Shown piece after piece: positions 34,739 through 43,589 of a stretch of DNA of 64,000 nt. The notes beneath the pieces were generated by a model. That model did not search any database, was not told where the DNA came from, and was given only the letters and a program-made list of their open reading frames with translations. This DNA is from an uncultured Pelagibacteraceae bacterium (GTDB lineage Bacteria > Pseudomonadota > Alphaproteobacteria > Pelagibacterales > Pelagibacteraceae), in NCBI GenBank assembly GCA_902547535.1, contig CACCOB010000002.1, forward strand, positions 290,851 through 354,850, written 5' to 3'. Position numbers and translations under genes: made by a program. How positions within the stretch are numbered: position 1 is the stretch's first letter; each line of letters begins with the position of its first letter.

Positions 34739-36334
34739 ATGAAATATTTAGACGCATTAATTATTGGTGCTGGATTTTCAGGTTTATATCAGCTTCACTG
34801 TTTGAGAGATAAATTAAAATTAAACACTTTAGTTATCGAGGAAGGTAAAAATATTGGCGGCACATGGTATTGGAATACATATCCAGGAGCTCGTTGTGAC
34901 TCCGAAAGTTTTACCTATGGTTTTACTTTTTCTGAAAAAATTTTTAAAAATTGGACGTGGAAAGAAAGATATCCAAAGCAAAATGTAATTTTAAAATATT
35001 TAAAATATTTTTCAAATAAACTAAAGTTAAAAAAAAATATAGTTTTTAACGAAAAAGTAATTTCAGCAAAATATATAGAAAAAAATAATTTATGGAAAAT
35101 TCAAACAAATAATAAAAAAAAATATTACACTAAATATTTAATATGTGCTGTTGGATCTTTGTCATCTATAAATCTTCCAAAAATAAAAGGAATTAATCAC
35201 TTTAAAGGTCAATTACATCATAGTGGAAGATGGCCCAGAAAAAAAATAAACTTTAAAAACAAAATTGTAGGACAAGTAGGAACTGGCTCTACTGGAATCC
35301 AGATTGCACCTGAGATTGCAAAAAAAGCTAAAAAATTAATTTTATTTCAAAGATCACCAAACTTTAGTATTCCTGCAAGAAATAGAAAACTAACTAAAGA
35401 AAATATTAAAAATTATAAACAAAATTTCAAAAAACTTAGAAATTTTTTAAAAAGAACTCCAGGAGGACATCCCTTTGAATTTCCTAAAAAATCTGCTTTT
35501 GATTTTAACGAGACAAAAAGAAATTTACTTTATGAAAAATCTTGGCAGTATGGAACTCTATCTTTTAGGGCAACATTTAAAGATATAGTAAAAAATATCA
35601 AAGCAAATCAAACAGCAGTTAACTTTATAAAGAGTAAAATATATTCAACAGTAAAAAATAAAAAATATGCTGATATATTAACTAATTTTGACCATCCATT
35701 TACAGCTAAAAGACCTACTTTAAATACAAATTATTATGAGATGTTTAATAAAAAAAATGTCGAATTAGTTGACTTAAAGCAAAGTCCAATAGTTAAAATA
35801 ACTAAAAGAGGCATTAAAACTAAAAAAGGTGAATACATTTTGGATAAAATTATTTTTGCAACAGGTTTTGATGCATTAACTGGATCAATTTTAAAACTAA
35901 ATATAATTGGTAAAAAAGGTATAAATTTATCTAAATTTTGGAGCAAAGGTCCTAAAAGTTTCTTAGGCCTTCTTGTTCCGAATTTTCCAAATTTATTTAT
36001 TGTGAGTGGGCCTGGTAGCCCATCAGTTTTAACAAATGTTCCAGTACAAATAGAGCAACATGTTAATTGGATTACAAATTGCATTAAATATTTAGAAAAA
36101 AATAAAAAAAAAAGTATTGAAACTACCAATCTTGCAGCGAAAAAATGGCAAAAAGAAATTATGAATTCAGTTAAAAAAACATTATTCATGAAAGCTAAAA
36201 GCTCATGGTATAAAGGCGACAATATACCTGGTAAACCAAAGACTTTTTTACCTTATCCTGGTGGAATGCCAAAATATAAAAATCAATGCATAAAAGTTGA
36301 AAAGAACAAATATAAAGAATTAAAAATATCCTAA
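34739..36334 (+). CDS. Flavin monooxygenase, Baeyer-Villiger type
   Basis: The 531-residue protein has an FAD motif IIGAGFSGL, the segment GGTWYWNTYPGARCDSES that is characteristic of type I Baeyer-Villiger monooxygenases, the fingerprint FKGQLHHSGRWP (FxGxxxHxxxWP), a second Rossmann motif for NADPH (GQVGTGSTGIQI), and FATGFDALTG near the C-terminus. Such enzymes insert oxygen next to a ketone, or oxidise S or N. The gene is very AT- and Lys-rich and follows a divergent promoter region of about 80 bases. It is one base before the FKBP-rhodanese gene. The substrate is unknown. Confidence 0.87.
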   Translation: MKYLDALIIGAGFSGLYQLHCLRDKLKLNTLVIEEGKNIGGTWYWNTYPGARCDSESFTYGFTFSEKIFKNWTWKERYPKQNVILKYLKYFSNKLKLKKNIVFNEKVISAKYIEKNNLWKIQTNNKKKYYTKYLICAVGSLSSINLPKIKGINHFKGQLHHSGRWPRKKINFKNKIVGQVGTGSTGIQIAPEIAKKAKKLILFQRSPNFSIPARNRKLTKENIKNYKQNFKKLRNFLKRTPGGHPFEFPKKSAFDFNETKRNLLYEKSWQYGTLSFRATFKDIVKNIKANQTAVNFIKSKIYSTVKNKKYADILTNFDHPFTAKRPTLNTNYYEMFNKKNVELVDLKQSPIVKITKRGIKTKKGEYILDKIIFATGFDALTGSILKLNIIGKKGINLSKFWSKGPKSFLGLLVPNFPNLFIVSGPGSPSVLTNVPVQIEQHVNWITNCIKYLEKNKKKSIETTNLAAKKWQKEIMNSVKKTLFMKAKSSWYKGDNIPGKPKTFLPYPGGMPKYKNQCIKVEKNKYKELKIS

Positions 36335-36335
36335 A

Positions 36336-37079
36336 ATGAGAACTATAAAATTTTTAATAGTATATTTATTTTTAACAACCAATTTACTTTCAGCAGAGAT
36401 AGAAATTTTAGTTGATAAACCAGGTGATGGAAAAAAAATTATTAATCATTCTTGGGTACAAATTGAATATACTGGTTCATTTATTGATGGAAAAGTTTTT
36501 GATACTAATGTTGGAAAAGACAGACCTTTAGTGGTTCAAATAGGAATGAGGGAAGTTATACCTGGTTTTGAAATGGGTATAGTTGGTACAAATAAAGGTA
36601 CAATCAGAAAAATTAAAATTCCCTCAGAATTGGCATATGGTTCTTCCGGAGCTGGAGATGTAATACCGCCAAATTCAGATCTTATTTTTGAATTTAAGAT
36701 TATTGATGTTTTGGATCCAAATTATAATTTAATTTCATCTGATCAATTAAAAAACTTATTAGATAATAATGCAGTTGTTTTAGATATTCGAACAGACGAT
36801 CAATGGAAAAAAACTGGTGTGATTAAAGGATCATTTCAAGAGACTGCGTTTGATAAAAATGGAAAATTTAATGTTTATTTAATGGATAGGGTTAGAGCTT
36901 TAGCTGGCGCTGAGTCACAAAATATTGAAATTATTTTCGTTAGCAATGATGGAGAAACTGCATCAATTTTAGGCAATGCCTTTGCAGAAGACTTAGGTTT
37001 TAAAAATGTATACGTTTTAAAGGGTGGAATTAAAGCTTGGATTAATGAGGAAAAAGCATTAGTTTCTTTTTTGAAATAA
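36336..37079 (+). CDS. Secreted FKBP-type peptidyl-prolyl isomerase fused to a rhodanese-like domain
   Basis: The 247-residue protein has a signal peptide (about 1-19, ending LSA), then an FKBP domain with VQIEYTGSFIDGKVFDTN, GFEMGIVG, ELAYGSSGAGDVIPPNSDLIFEF. From about residue 135 a rhodanese-like domain follows: VVLDIRTDDQWKKTGVIKGS and YVLKGGIKAW. The rhodanese active-site loop reads IFVSNDGETAS, with no Cys where the catalytic one should be, so sulfur transfer is not expected and the domain may be a binding module. FKBP residues look complete, so folding-catalyst activity in the periplasm is likely. It starts one base after the monooxygenase stop. Confidence 0.87.
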   Translation: MRTIKFLIVYLFLTTNLLSAEIEILVDKPGDGKKIINHSWVQIEYTGSFIDGKVFDTNVGKDRPLVVQIGMREVIPGFEMGIVGTNKGTIRKIKIPSELAYGSSGAGDVIPPNSDLIFEFKIIDVLDPNYNLISSDQLKNLLDNNAVVLDIRTDDQWKKTGVIKGSFQETAFDKNGKFNVYLMDRVRALAGAESQNIEIIFVSNDGETASILGNAFAEDLGFKNVYVLKGGIKAWINEEKALVSFLK

Positions 37080-37097
37080 CATCAAATCATTTAAAAA

Positions 37098-37877
37098 ATG
37101 AAGCTTAAAGATAGAGTAGCAATAGTTACAGGTGGAGGTAAGGGTATAGGTGAAGAAATTTGCTTAGGCCTTGCAAAAGAGGGTGCTAAGATTGTTATAG
37201 CGGAAATAGATATTGCAAATTCAGAAAATGCTAAAAAAAAGGTTTTAGATATAGGCAGTGAAGCAATAATTGTTAAAACTGATGTTTCTAAAAAAGATAG
37301 TATTAATGAAATGGTAGAAAAAACCATTCAAACATTTGGAAAAATTGATATTCTTATAAATAACGCCGGCATAAGACATGTAAAAAAATTGTTAGATCAT
37401 ACTAAACAGGACTGGGACGATATGATTTCAGTAAATCTTACGGCACCATTTCTTGCAAGTCAGGCTGTAATTCCTCACATGATTAAAAACGGTAAGGGAA
37501 AAATTATAAACTTTGGTTCTATAGCTAGTTTTATGGGTAGACCTGATAGAGTAGGTTATGTTGCAGCTAAAAGTGGGGTACTAGGCTTAACGCGAGCATT
37601 GTCAGTTGATCTTACTGGAAAAAATATAAACGTAAACACTATTTGTCCTGGATTAATATCAACTCCTTTCAACCAAAAATATGCTGAAGATCCAAAACAT
37701 GGCGAAGCCTGGGGAAAAGAAACAGTTGTAGGAAGATGGGGGCAACCAAAAGATATTGTAGGAGCAGCAGTATTTTTATCAAGTGATGAATCAGATTTTA
37801 TAAACGGATCTGAGATTAAAATTGATGGTGGATGGCTTTCCTCTAAGGTTAGAAGAGGAGAACTAGATAATGAGTAA
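37098..37877 (+). CDS. SDR-family oxidoreductase (3-hydroxybutyrate/3-oxoacyl reductase-like)
   Basis: The 259-residue enzyme has VTGGGKGIGEEI, DVSKKDS, NNAGIRHVKKLL, catalytic Ser in NFGSIASF, YVAAKSGV with Tyr and Lys, and the C-terminal NGSEIKIDGGW. It is a classical SDR; likely substrates are 3-hydroxyacids or secondary alcohols. Its stop overlaps the aldehyde dehydrogenase start by 8 bases, and a HIBADH-type gene follows, so three NAD(P) enzymes are co-translated ahead of a TRAP transporter. This suggests stepwise oxidation of one imported compound. Confidence 0.87.
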   Translation: MKLKDRVAIVTGGGKGIGEEICLGLAKEGAKIVIAEIDIANSENAKKKVLDIGSEAIIVKTDVSKKDSINEMVEKTIQTFGKIDILINNAGIRHVKKLLDHTKQDWDDMISVNLTAPFLASQAVIPHMIKNGKGKIINFGSIASFMGRPDRVGYVAAKSGVLGLTRALSVDLTGKNINVNTICPGLISTPFNQKYAEDPKHGEAWGKETVVGRWGQPKDIVGAAVFLSSDESDFINGSEIKIDGGWLSSKVRRGELDNE

Positions 37878-39387
37878 TTTTGAAAAAAATTATGAATTAG
37901 CTATTAATAATGCAAAAAGATTATCAGATAAAATTTTAATAGATGGTAAATTAATTTCTGCTCAAACCGATAAAAAAATACCAGTTTTAAATCCTAGCAC
38001 GGGAGAGAATATTGGTTCAGCACCACAATGTGATAAGAATGATGTTAATATTGCAGTCGAGTCGGCTTTTAAAGCATTTCAAAAATGGAAAAAAATACCA
38101 GCACGTGATAGGGGAAAGATGGTTGCTGCAGGTGCTAAGAGATTAGAGGAAAGAAAATCTGAAATTGAGACTTTGCTTTCCTTAGATACTGGTAATGCTT
38201 TAAGAACTCAAGCTTTACCAGAAACCGCTGCATCTATTGAGCTAACAAATATGTTTGCAGGCCTATCAGGAGAGTTAAAGGGTGAGAATTATCCACCCAA
38301 TATCCCAAATACCATTCATTATACAACAAGAGATCCAATTGGTGTTGTTTGTGCAATTGTACCATGGAATGCTCCCTTATTTTTAACAGTTGCTAAAATT
38401 GCTCCAGCGATAGTTGCTGGTAATAGCGTTGTGCTAAAAACAGCTGAACAAGCACCTTTTTGCGCTTTACTGTTATCCGAAATATTCCAACAAGAACTAC
38501 CGCCAGGAGTTTTAAATGTTATTTCAGGTTATGGAGAAGAGTGTGGTGAGCCTTTGGTAACTCATGAAAAGGTAAGAAAAGTAACTTTTACGGGATCTTT
38601 TTCTGTTGGAAAAATCATTGCTGAAAAAGCTGCTCCAAAATTATGTCCTGTTACTTTAGAACTTGGTGGTAAAAATCCAAATATAATAATGAGTGACGCT
38701 GATTTAGATATTGCAATTCAAGGTGTAATTGATGGTATGAGGTATACCCGTCAAGGACAAGCATGTACTGCGGGATCTAGAGTTTATATTCAAGAAAAAA
38801 TTTATGACAAAGTAATTAGTGGTGCAGTCGAAAAATTAAGTAAACTAAAAATGGGAAATGCTTTAGATGAAAAATCTGATATTGGAGCGATTATCTCAGA
38901 GGAGCAACTAAAAAGAACTTTGCATTATATGGATATAGCAAAACAAACTTCTTCAGCTAAAGTTGTACATGGTGGCAATCAACCAACAGGAGGTGATTAT
39001 AAAAATGGTTTCTTTTATGAGCCAACACTTATGTCAGGGGTACCGGTAGACTCTCCTGTATGTCAGGAAGAGATTTTTGGGCCAGTAGCTTGCGCTATTC
39101 CATTTAAAACATTTGAAGAAGTAATGCAAAGTGCGAACGATACACCATTTGGATTATCAGCTGTGCTTTGGACCCAAAATTTGTCTAGAGCTCTAGAGTT
39201 TGTTGAAGATATTGAAGCAGGATTTGTTCAAGTAAACCAATGCGTTGCTCCAAGAGCAAATGTATCTTATGGTGGTTTAAAAATGAGTGGTCTAGGTAAA
39301 GAATATGCGTTTGATAGTATGATAAATCATTTTACTCAAAGCAAAACAGTTTTGATAAATCGAGGAAAATCAAATATAGATAGTTAA
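37870..39387 (+). CDS. NAD(P)-dependent aldehyde dehydrogenase
   Basis: The 505-residue enzyme has the ALDH landmarks: the PWNAPLF segment of the nucleotide fold, TFTGSFSVGK, catalytic Glu in LELGGKNPNI, catalytic Cys in GQACTAGSRV, and EIFGPVACAIPF in the C-terminal half. It resembles the betaine aldehyde/vanillin dehydrogenase groups rather than CoA-acylating MmsA. It oxidises an aldehyde to the acid. It overlaps the SDR gene by 8 bases and is followed after 2 bases by the HIBADH-type gene. The true aldehyde is unknown. Confidence 0.88.
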   Translation: MSNFEKNYELAINNAKRLSDKILIDGKLISAQTDKKIPVLNPSTGENIGSAPQCDKNDVNIAVESAFKAFQKWKKIPARDRGKMVAAGAKRLEERKSEIETLLSLDTGNALRTQALPETAASIELTNMFAGLSGELKGENYPPNIPNTIHYTTRDPIGVVCAIVPWNAPLFLTVAKIAPAIVAGNSVVLKTAEQAPFCALLLSEIFQQELPPGVLNVISGYGEECGEPLVTHEKVRKVTFTGSFSVGKIIAEKAAPKLCPVTLELGGKNPNIIMSDADLDIAIQGVIDGMRYTRQGQACTAGSRVYIQEKIYDKVISGAVEKLSKLKMGNALDEKSDIGAIISEEQLKRTLHYMDIAKQTSSAKVVHGGNQPTGGDYKNGFFYEPTLMSGVPVDSPVCQEEIFGPVACAIPFKTFEEVMQSANDTPFGLSAVLWTQNLSRALEFVEDIEAGFVQVNQCVAPRANVSYGGLKMSGLGKEYAFDSMINHFTQSKTVLINRGKSNIDS

Positions 39388-39389
39388 AT

Positions 39390-40316
39390 ATGACAGATCA
39401 AATTGCTTTCATAGGAGTTGGAAATATGGGTAATCCAATGGCCGACCAGTTAGTTAAAGCTGGAAAAAAAGTTAAAGCTTATGATGTTTCTCCTGAAATG
39501 ATACAAAAAGCAAAAGAAGCAAATTTAAATGTAGTAGAAACTTTAGATGAAGTACTCGAAGGTGCAAATTTTATAATTTCAATGTTACCTGAGGGAAAAC
39601 ATGTTAAGTCACTTTTTCTAGGTGAGAAAGGAATAATCGATAAAATTTCAAAAGATGCATTAATTATTGATTGTTCAACAATCGATATAGAAACTTCGTT
39701 ATTACTCGGCAAAGAAGCTAAAAGTAGAGGTATTAAAATGATTGATGCACCTGTTACAGGAGGTGTTATGGGTGCAAGAGTAGGCAAACTTAATTTTTTA
39801 GTTGGTGGAGATGACGAGTCTGTAAACTTAGCAAGACCATTAATGGACATTATGGGTCAAAAAATTTTGCACGCTGGACCCCAAGGAAGTGGTGTTGGAG
39901 TTAAAATCTGTAATAATATGTCCTTAGGTATTTCAATGATAGCTGCATCAGAGGCATTAATGTTAGCAAAAAGACTAAAGATGGATTTAAAAAAAGTCCA
40001 TGAAATAATGAAAAATGCGTCTGGAAATAACTGGGCCCTATCGACTTACACTCCCTTACCGAATTTAACAGATGGCGTTCCTTCAAACAATAAATACAGA
40101 CCTGGTTTTTCTGCTGCAATGATGACAAAAGATTTAAAATTAGCAAATGATGCTGCAAAATCAGTAAGCGCATCAACCCCTTTAGGAAAACATGCTTTAG
40201 AAATTTTTTCGGAATTTTGTAATGAAGGGGATTCTGAAACCGATTATTCAGGTATATCAAAAAAAATTGGTGGTGATGCGTGGGATTACCCTTTTGACCC
40301 AAAAGGCAAAGATTAG
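39390..40316 (+). CDS. 3-hydroxyisobutyrate dehydrogenase-family oxidoreductase
   Basis: The 308-residue enzyme has the NAD(P) motif FIGVGNMGNPMADQL, the substrate loop DAPVTGGVMGARVGKL, and the catalytic Lys in VKICNNMSLGI. It is in the beta-hydroxyacid dehydrogenase family, oxidising 3-hydroxyacids such as 3-hydroxyisobutyrate or tartronate semialdehyde's reduced form. With the preceding SDR and ALDH it forms a three-enzyme oxidation set. A gap of 120 bases separates it from the TRAP binding protein gene, so the transporter may have its own promoter. Confidence 0.87.
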   Translation: MTDQIAFIGVGNMGNPMADQLVKAGKKVKAYDVSPEMIQKAKEANLNVVETLDEVLEGANFIISMLPEGKHVKSLFLGEKGIIDKISKDALIIDCSTIDIETSLLLGKEAKSRGIKMIDAPVTGGVMGARVGKLNFLVGGDDESVNLARPLMDIMGQKILHAGPQGSGVGVKICNNMSLGISMIAASEALMLAKRLKMDLKKVHEIMKNASGNNWALSTYTPLPNLTDGVPSNNKYRPGFSAAMMTKDLKLANDAAKSVSASTPLGKHALEIFSEFCNEGDSETDYSGISKKIGGDAWDYPFDPKGKD

Positions 40317-40436
40317 CTATTAAACCACAAGTTGCATATTCAATTTATGTAACAATTTAACGTTTTACATTTCGCAGCCAATAATATTAACTTAGTAATT
40401 ATTAAGTCTTAATAACAATAAAGAGAGGGATATATA

Positions 40437-41525
40437 ATGAAAAAAATCACATCAATGATTTTAGCTTTAGTATTTGCAGTTTCAGTAATTGGTTCTGCAT
40501 CTGCTAAAACATTAAAAATCCAACTTACTTTTCCTAAAACATCTTACGATGGACAAATCGTAAAAATGTGGACTGATAGAGTAACAAAATTAACTCGAGG
40601 TGAGTTAAAATTTGAACTTTTATCAAAAGGTGAAGTTGTTGGAATGAAAGAAACACTAGAAGCCGTTGACAAAGGTCTAGTAGATGGTGGTGCAGCATGG
40701 ACTCACTACTGGTCAAACTATCACCCAGCTGCGATGTTATTTGGTTCGCCAGTTGCTGGTGGAGGAATTGGCTTAAGTACTAAATCTTGGTTAGCATGGT
40801 ACTTCGACAATGGTGGTAAAGAGTTATACGACCAATTGTGGAGCGAGATGGGAATGAATGTTAAAGGTTTCGTGATGGCATCATCTGGACCAGAAGCATT
40901 AGGTTGGTTTAAAGAGCCGATCAAGAATATGGATGATTTCAGAAAATACAGATTTAGAACTCCTCCAGGAATTCCAGGACAAACATACAAAGATATCGGA
41001 ATTGCATCAGTATCTCTATCAGGTGGTGATATTTTACCAGCGCTTGAAAAAGGAACAATTGATGCTGCAGAGTGGTGTTGTCCAAAACCAGACTCAGTAT
41101 TTGGTTTCCAAAAAGTTCTTAAAAACTATTATCTACAAGGTCTTCACCAAAACGTTGTAAATGGAGACATTTACATAAATGGTGATGTTTATAATTCTTT
41201 AACTGATCATCAAAAATATGCAATGGAAGTTGCATCTGAAGCTATGATCACAAGAAATATTACAAACAGAGCTGTAGAAAATGGAAAAGCGTTAATTGAT
41301 CTTACTCAAAATCATGGTGTAAAACTATGGGATACACCAGCTGATTATTTCACTGAGTACATGAACGCTGCTCAAGCTACTCTTAAAAAGAATGCAGCAG
41401 AGAATGCTTTCTTTAAACAAGTTTACGAGCACATGACTGAGCACGCAAAAGTTGTAGTACCTTTTATTGCACAAATGGAAACATCTGATGCATCAATTGG
41501 ATCTGCATTTGCAGCACAACAATAA
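40437..41525 (+). CDS. TRAP transporter solute-binding protein (DctP/TakP type)
   Basis: The 362-residue secreted protein has a signal peptide ending ASA (about residue 23). It shows the TRAP binding features: the carboxylate-binding Arg in RFRTPPGIPG and ALEKGTIDAAEWCCP, which matches the TakP-type 2-oxoacid-binding subgroup. A GAGAGGG ribosome binding site precedes the ATG, and a strong terminator-like hairpin follows the stop, so the binding protein can be made in excess. It delivers an organic acid to the DctQM pair downstream. The acid is unknown. Confidence 0.9.
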   Translation: MKKITSMILALVFAVSVIGSASAKTLKIQLTFPKTSYDGQIVKMWTDRVTKLTRGELKFELLSKGEVVGMKETLEAVDKGLVDGGAAWTHYWSNYHPAAMLFGSPVAGGGIGLSTKSWLAWYFDNGGKELYDQLWSEMGMNVKGFVMASSGPEALGWFKEPIKNMDDFRKYRFRTPPGIPGQTYKDIGIASVSLSGGDILPALEKGTIDAAEWCCPKPDSVFGFQKVLKNYYLQGLHQNVVNGDIYINGDVYNSLTDHQKYAMEVASEAMITRNITNRAVENGKALIDLTQNHGVKLWDTPADYFTEYMNAAQATLKKNAAENAFFKQVYEHMTEHAKVVVPFIAQMETSDASIGSAFAAQQ

Positions 41526-41535
41526 GTAACTTTAT

Positions 41536-41568
41536 AAAAAACGGGGATTTTACTAATCCCCGTTTTTT
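41536..41568 (+). terminator. Hairpin between TRAP binding protein and membrane subunits
   Basis: AAAAAACGGGGAT (41536-41548) and ATCCCCGTTTTTT (41556-41568) form a perfect 13-base-pair stem with a 7-base loop and a terminal T run. Located 10 bases after the binding-protein stop, it can act as a partial terminator that lowers dctQM expression, the same arrangement as in the sugar ABC operon of this window. Confidence 0.85.
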
Positions 41569-41601
41569 AAATGATTTAAATTTAATTAATATACTTGTTC
41601 A

Positions 41602-42258
41602 ATGGTTGATAAAGATACAGAACCAAAAGTTAAAGAAAATCTTGATATTACTGACGAATTAATTGCTGAAAGAAGAACAAGTACAAAAATGCCTGAGGAC
41701 ATGACTCCTTGGATGGCAAAAACAATCGAATTTATTGACTCAAAAATGCTTTTATCGGGCAAAATAATAATGTGGATCACAATTCCACTTATTTATGCAA
41801 TGATACACGAAGTAATCGGAAGACATTTTTTTAATAGACCTACACTATGGTCTTTTGATATTAGCAGAATGCTAGCAGGGGCTTTGTTCATGCTTGGTGC
41901 AGCATATACATTATCAAAAGGTATTCATATAAGAGCTGACTTTCTCTACAGAAATTGGAAAGTTAAAAATCAGGCTAGAGTTGATCTATTTTTATATCTT
42001 TTATTTTTTATACCAGGTTTCTTAGTATTTTTTTATGTAAGTTTTGATTATGCTTACACATCAATTTGTGGAAGATCAAATCTTGAAGAATGTTTAGGTG
42101 GAAAAGTAAGAATTCAAAGAGCGATGGACACTACATGGATGCCAATAATGTGGCCATTAAAAAGTTGTATGCCAATTGGAGCCTTTTTACTTTTAGTCCA
42201 AGGTTTTTCTGAAATTCTTAAAACTTATTATGCTTTTGTGAAAGGAAGATGGCCTTAA
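41602..42258 (+). CDS. TRAP transporter small permease (DctQ)
   Basis: The 218-residue protein has four hydrophobic helices after a charged N-terminal tail of about 45 residues, longer than usual for DctQ. Typical family parts are a first helix followed by EVIGRHFFNRPTLWSFDISRMLAGALFMLGAAYTL, with the conserved Trp and Ala residues, and KGIHIRADFLYR. It overlaps the large permease gene by 10 bases. It associates with DctM and is needed for Na-coupled uptake of the organic acid captured by the binding protein. Confidence 0.88.
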   Translation: MVDKDTEPKVKENLDITDELIAERRTSTKMPEDMTPWMAKTIEFIDSKMLLSGKIIMWITIPLIYAMIHEVIGRHFFNRPTLWSFDISRMLAGALFMLGAAYTLSKGIHIRADFLYRNWKVKNQARVDLFLYLLFFIPGFLVFFYVSFDYAYTSICGRSNLEECLGGKVRIQRAMDTTWMPIMWPLKSCMPIGAFLLLVQGFSEILKTYYAFVKGRWP

Positions 42259-43589
42259 TGGAATTCTTTTCACCAGAAATAATCGGCGCAATAATGATTG
42301 GTTGCATGTTGTTTGCAATTTTTGTTGGATTTCCTATTTCATTTACATTGATTTTTTTAGGTCTTGTTTTTGGTTATTGGGGATTTGGAAAGTTAGTTTT
42401 CTATCTAATGACTTTACAATTCAATATGATTATGACCGAAAATACTTTAGCTGCCGTTCCACTCTTTATATTTATGGGAATTTTGATGGAGCAAGCTGGA
42501 TTAATGGAAAGATTATTTAATGCGGTACAATTAATGCTCTCAAAAACTAGAGGTGCATTATTTTATGCTGTTATGTTTGTTTCAACTATTTTTGCAGCAG
42601 CAACTGGGATTGTTGGAGCATCAGTCACAATTTTGGGAATTATGGCTGGAAAAACTATGATTAGGACAGGATATGACACCAGACTTTCAGCGGGTCTAAT
42701 TTGTGCTGGAGGTACTTTAGGAATTTTAATTCCTCCAAGCATTATGTTAGTTGTTATGGGTCCTGTATTAGAAATACCAGTTACAGATTTATTCGCAGCA
42801 GCAATCATACCAGGAATTCTTTTAGCATTTTTGTATGCCGCTTACACAACGTTAAGATGTTTTTTTAATCCTAAACTTGGTCCTGTATTACCAGCTTCAG
42901 AACGACCAAAAAATATGGCTAAGGTTTGGTATGAGTTTTTAATGGGTTTAATTCCTCCTGCAGGTTTAGTTTTCTTTGCCTTAGGAAGTATTTTATTTGG
43001 TCTTGCAACTCCAACTGAAGGTGCTGGTATGGGAGCTTTTGGAGCAATACTCTTGGCACTAGCATATAAAAAACTTACTTACCATGGTCTGAAAGAAGCT
43101 CTATTAAAAACTTTAGAGATAACAGCATTAATAATGTTTTTAGTTGCAGCCTCAAATTTCTTTGGTGCGGTATTTTCAAAATTAGGAACTCCATCTCTAT
43201 TAACAGACTTCTTATTAAATCTTGATGTAAATAAATATGTGATTTTAGCGATTATAATGGCTGCAATATTTCTACTAGGTTGGCCTTTAGAATGGGTTCC
43301 AATAGTATTAATAGTTTTACCAATAGTTCTACCTTTAATTTTAGAATTAGGTTTTAACTTAACTTGGTTTGCTATTCTTGTAGCTGTCAATTTACAAACC
43401 GCCTGGCTATCTCCACCTGTAGCTTTATCAGCTTATTTCTTAAAAGGTGTGGTGCCTCAATGGGATTTAAAAGATATATATTTAGGTATGATGCAATTTA
43501 TGGTTATTCAATTAATTGGCTTAATATTAATTATTATATTTCCCCAAATAGCATTATGGTTGCCAAGTATAATGTATCCTAGCCCTTAG
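42249..43589 (+). CDS. TRAP transporter large permease (DctM)
   Basis: The 446-residue protein has about twelve membrane segments and the DctM signature regions: AAVPLFIFMGILMEQAG, GIVGASVTILGIMAGKTMI, CAGGTLGILIPPSIMLVVMG and TPTEGAGMGAFGA. It is the Na-coupled transport channel of the TRAP system and overlaps dctQ by 10 bases. Its last 11 bases overlap a convergent EamA gene. Family and role are secure; the substrate follows from the binding protein and is unknown. Confidence 0.92.
   Translation: MALMEFFSPEIIGAIMIGCMLFAIFVGFPISFTLIFLGLVFGYWGFGKLVFYLMTLQFNMIMTENTLAAVPLFIFMGILMEQAGLMERLFNAVQLMLSKTRGALFYAVMFVSTIFAAATGIVGASVTILGIMAGKTMIRTGYDTRLSAGLICAGGTLGILIPPSIMLVVMGPVLEIPVTDLFAAAIIPGILLAFLYAAYTTLRCFFNPKLGPVLPASERPKNMAKVWYEFLMGLIPPAGLVFFALGSILFGLATPTEGAGMGAFGAILLALAYKKLTYHGLKEALLKTLEITALIMFLVAASNFFGAVFSKLGTPSLLTDFLLNLDVNKYVILAIIMAAIFLLGWPLEWVPIVLIVLPIVLPLILELGFNLTWFAILVAVNLQTAWLSPPVALSAYFLKGVVPQWDLKDIYLGMMQFMVIQLIGLILIIIFPQIALWLPSIMYPSP

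Noticed and set aside
35734..36222. Open frame of 162 codons on the minus strand
   Set aside because: It is fully inside the monooxygenase gene and has no independent features; AT-rich Lys codons read as Phe/Leu on the other strand make long open frames.
40317..40436. Possible riboswitch or small RNA before the TRAP binding protein
   Set aside because: The 120-base gap has no convincing stem set or known aptamer core; only AT-rich promoter-like sequence is seen.
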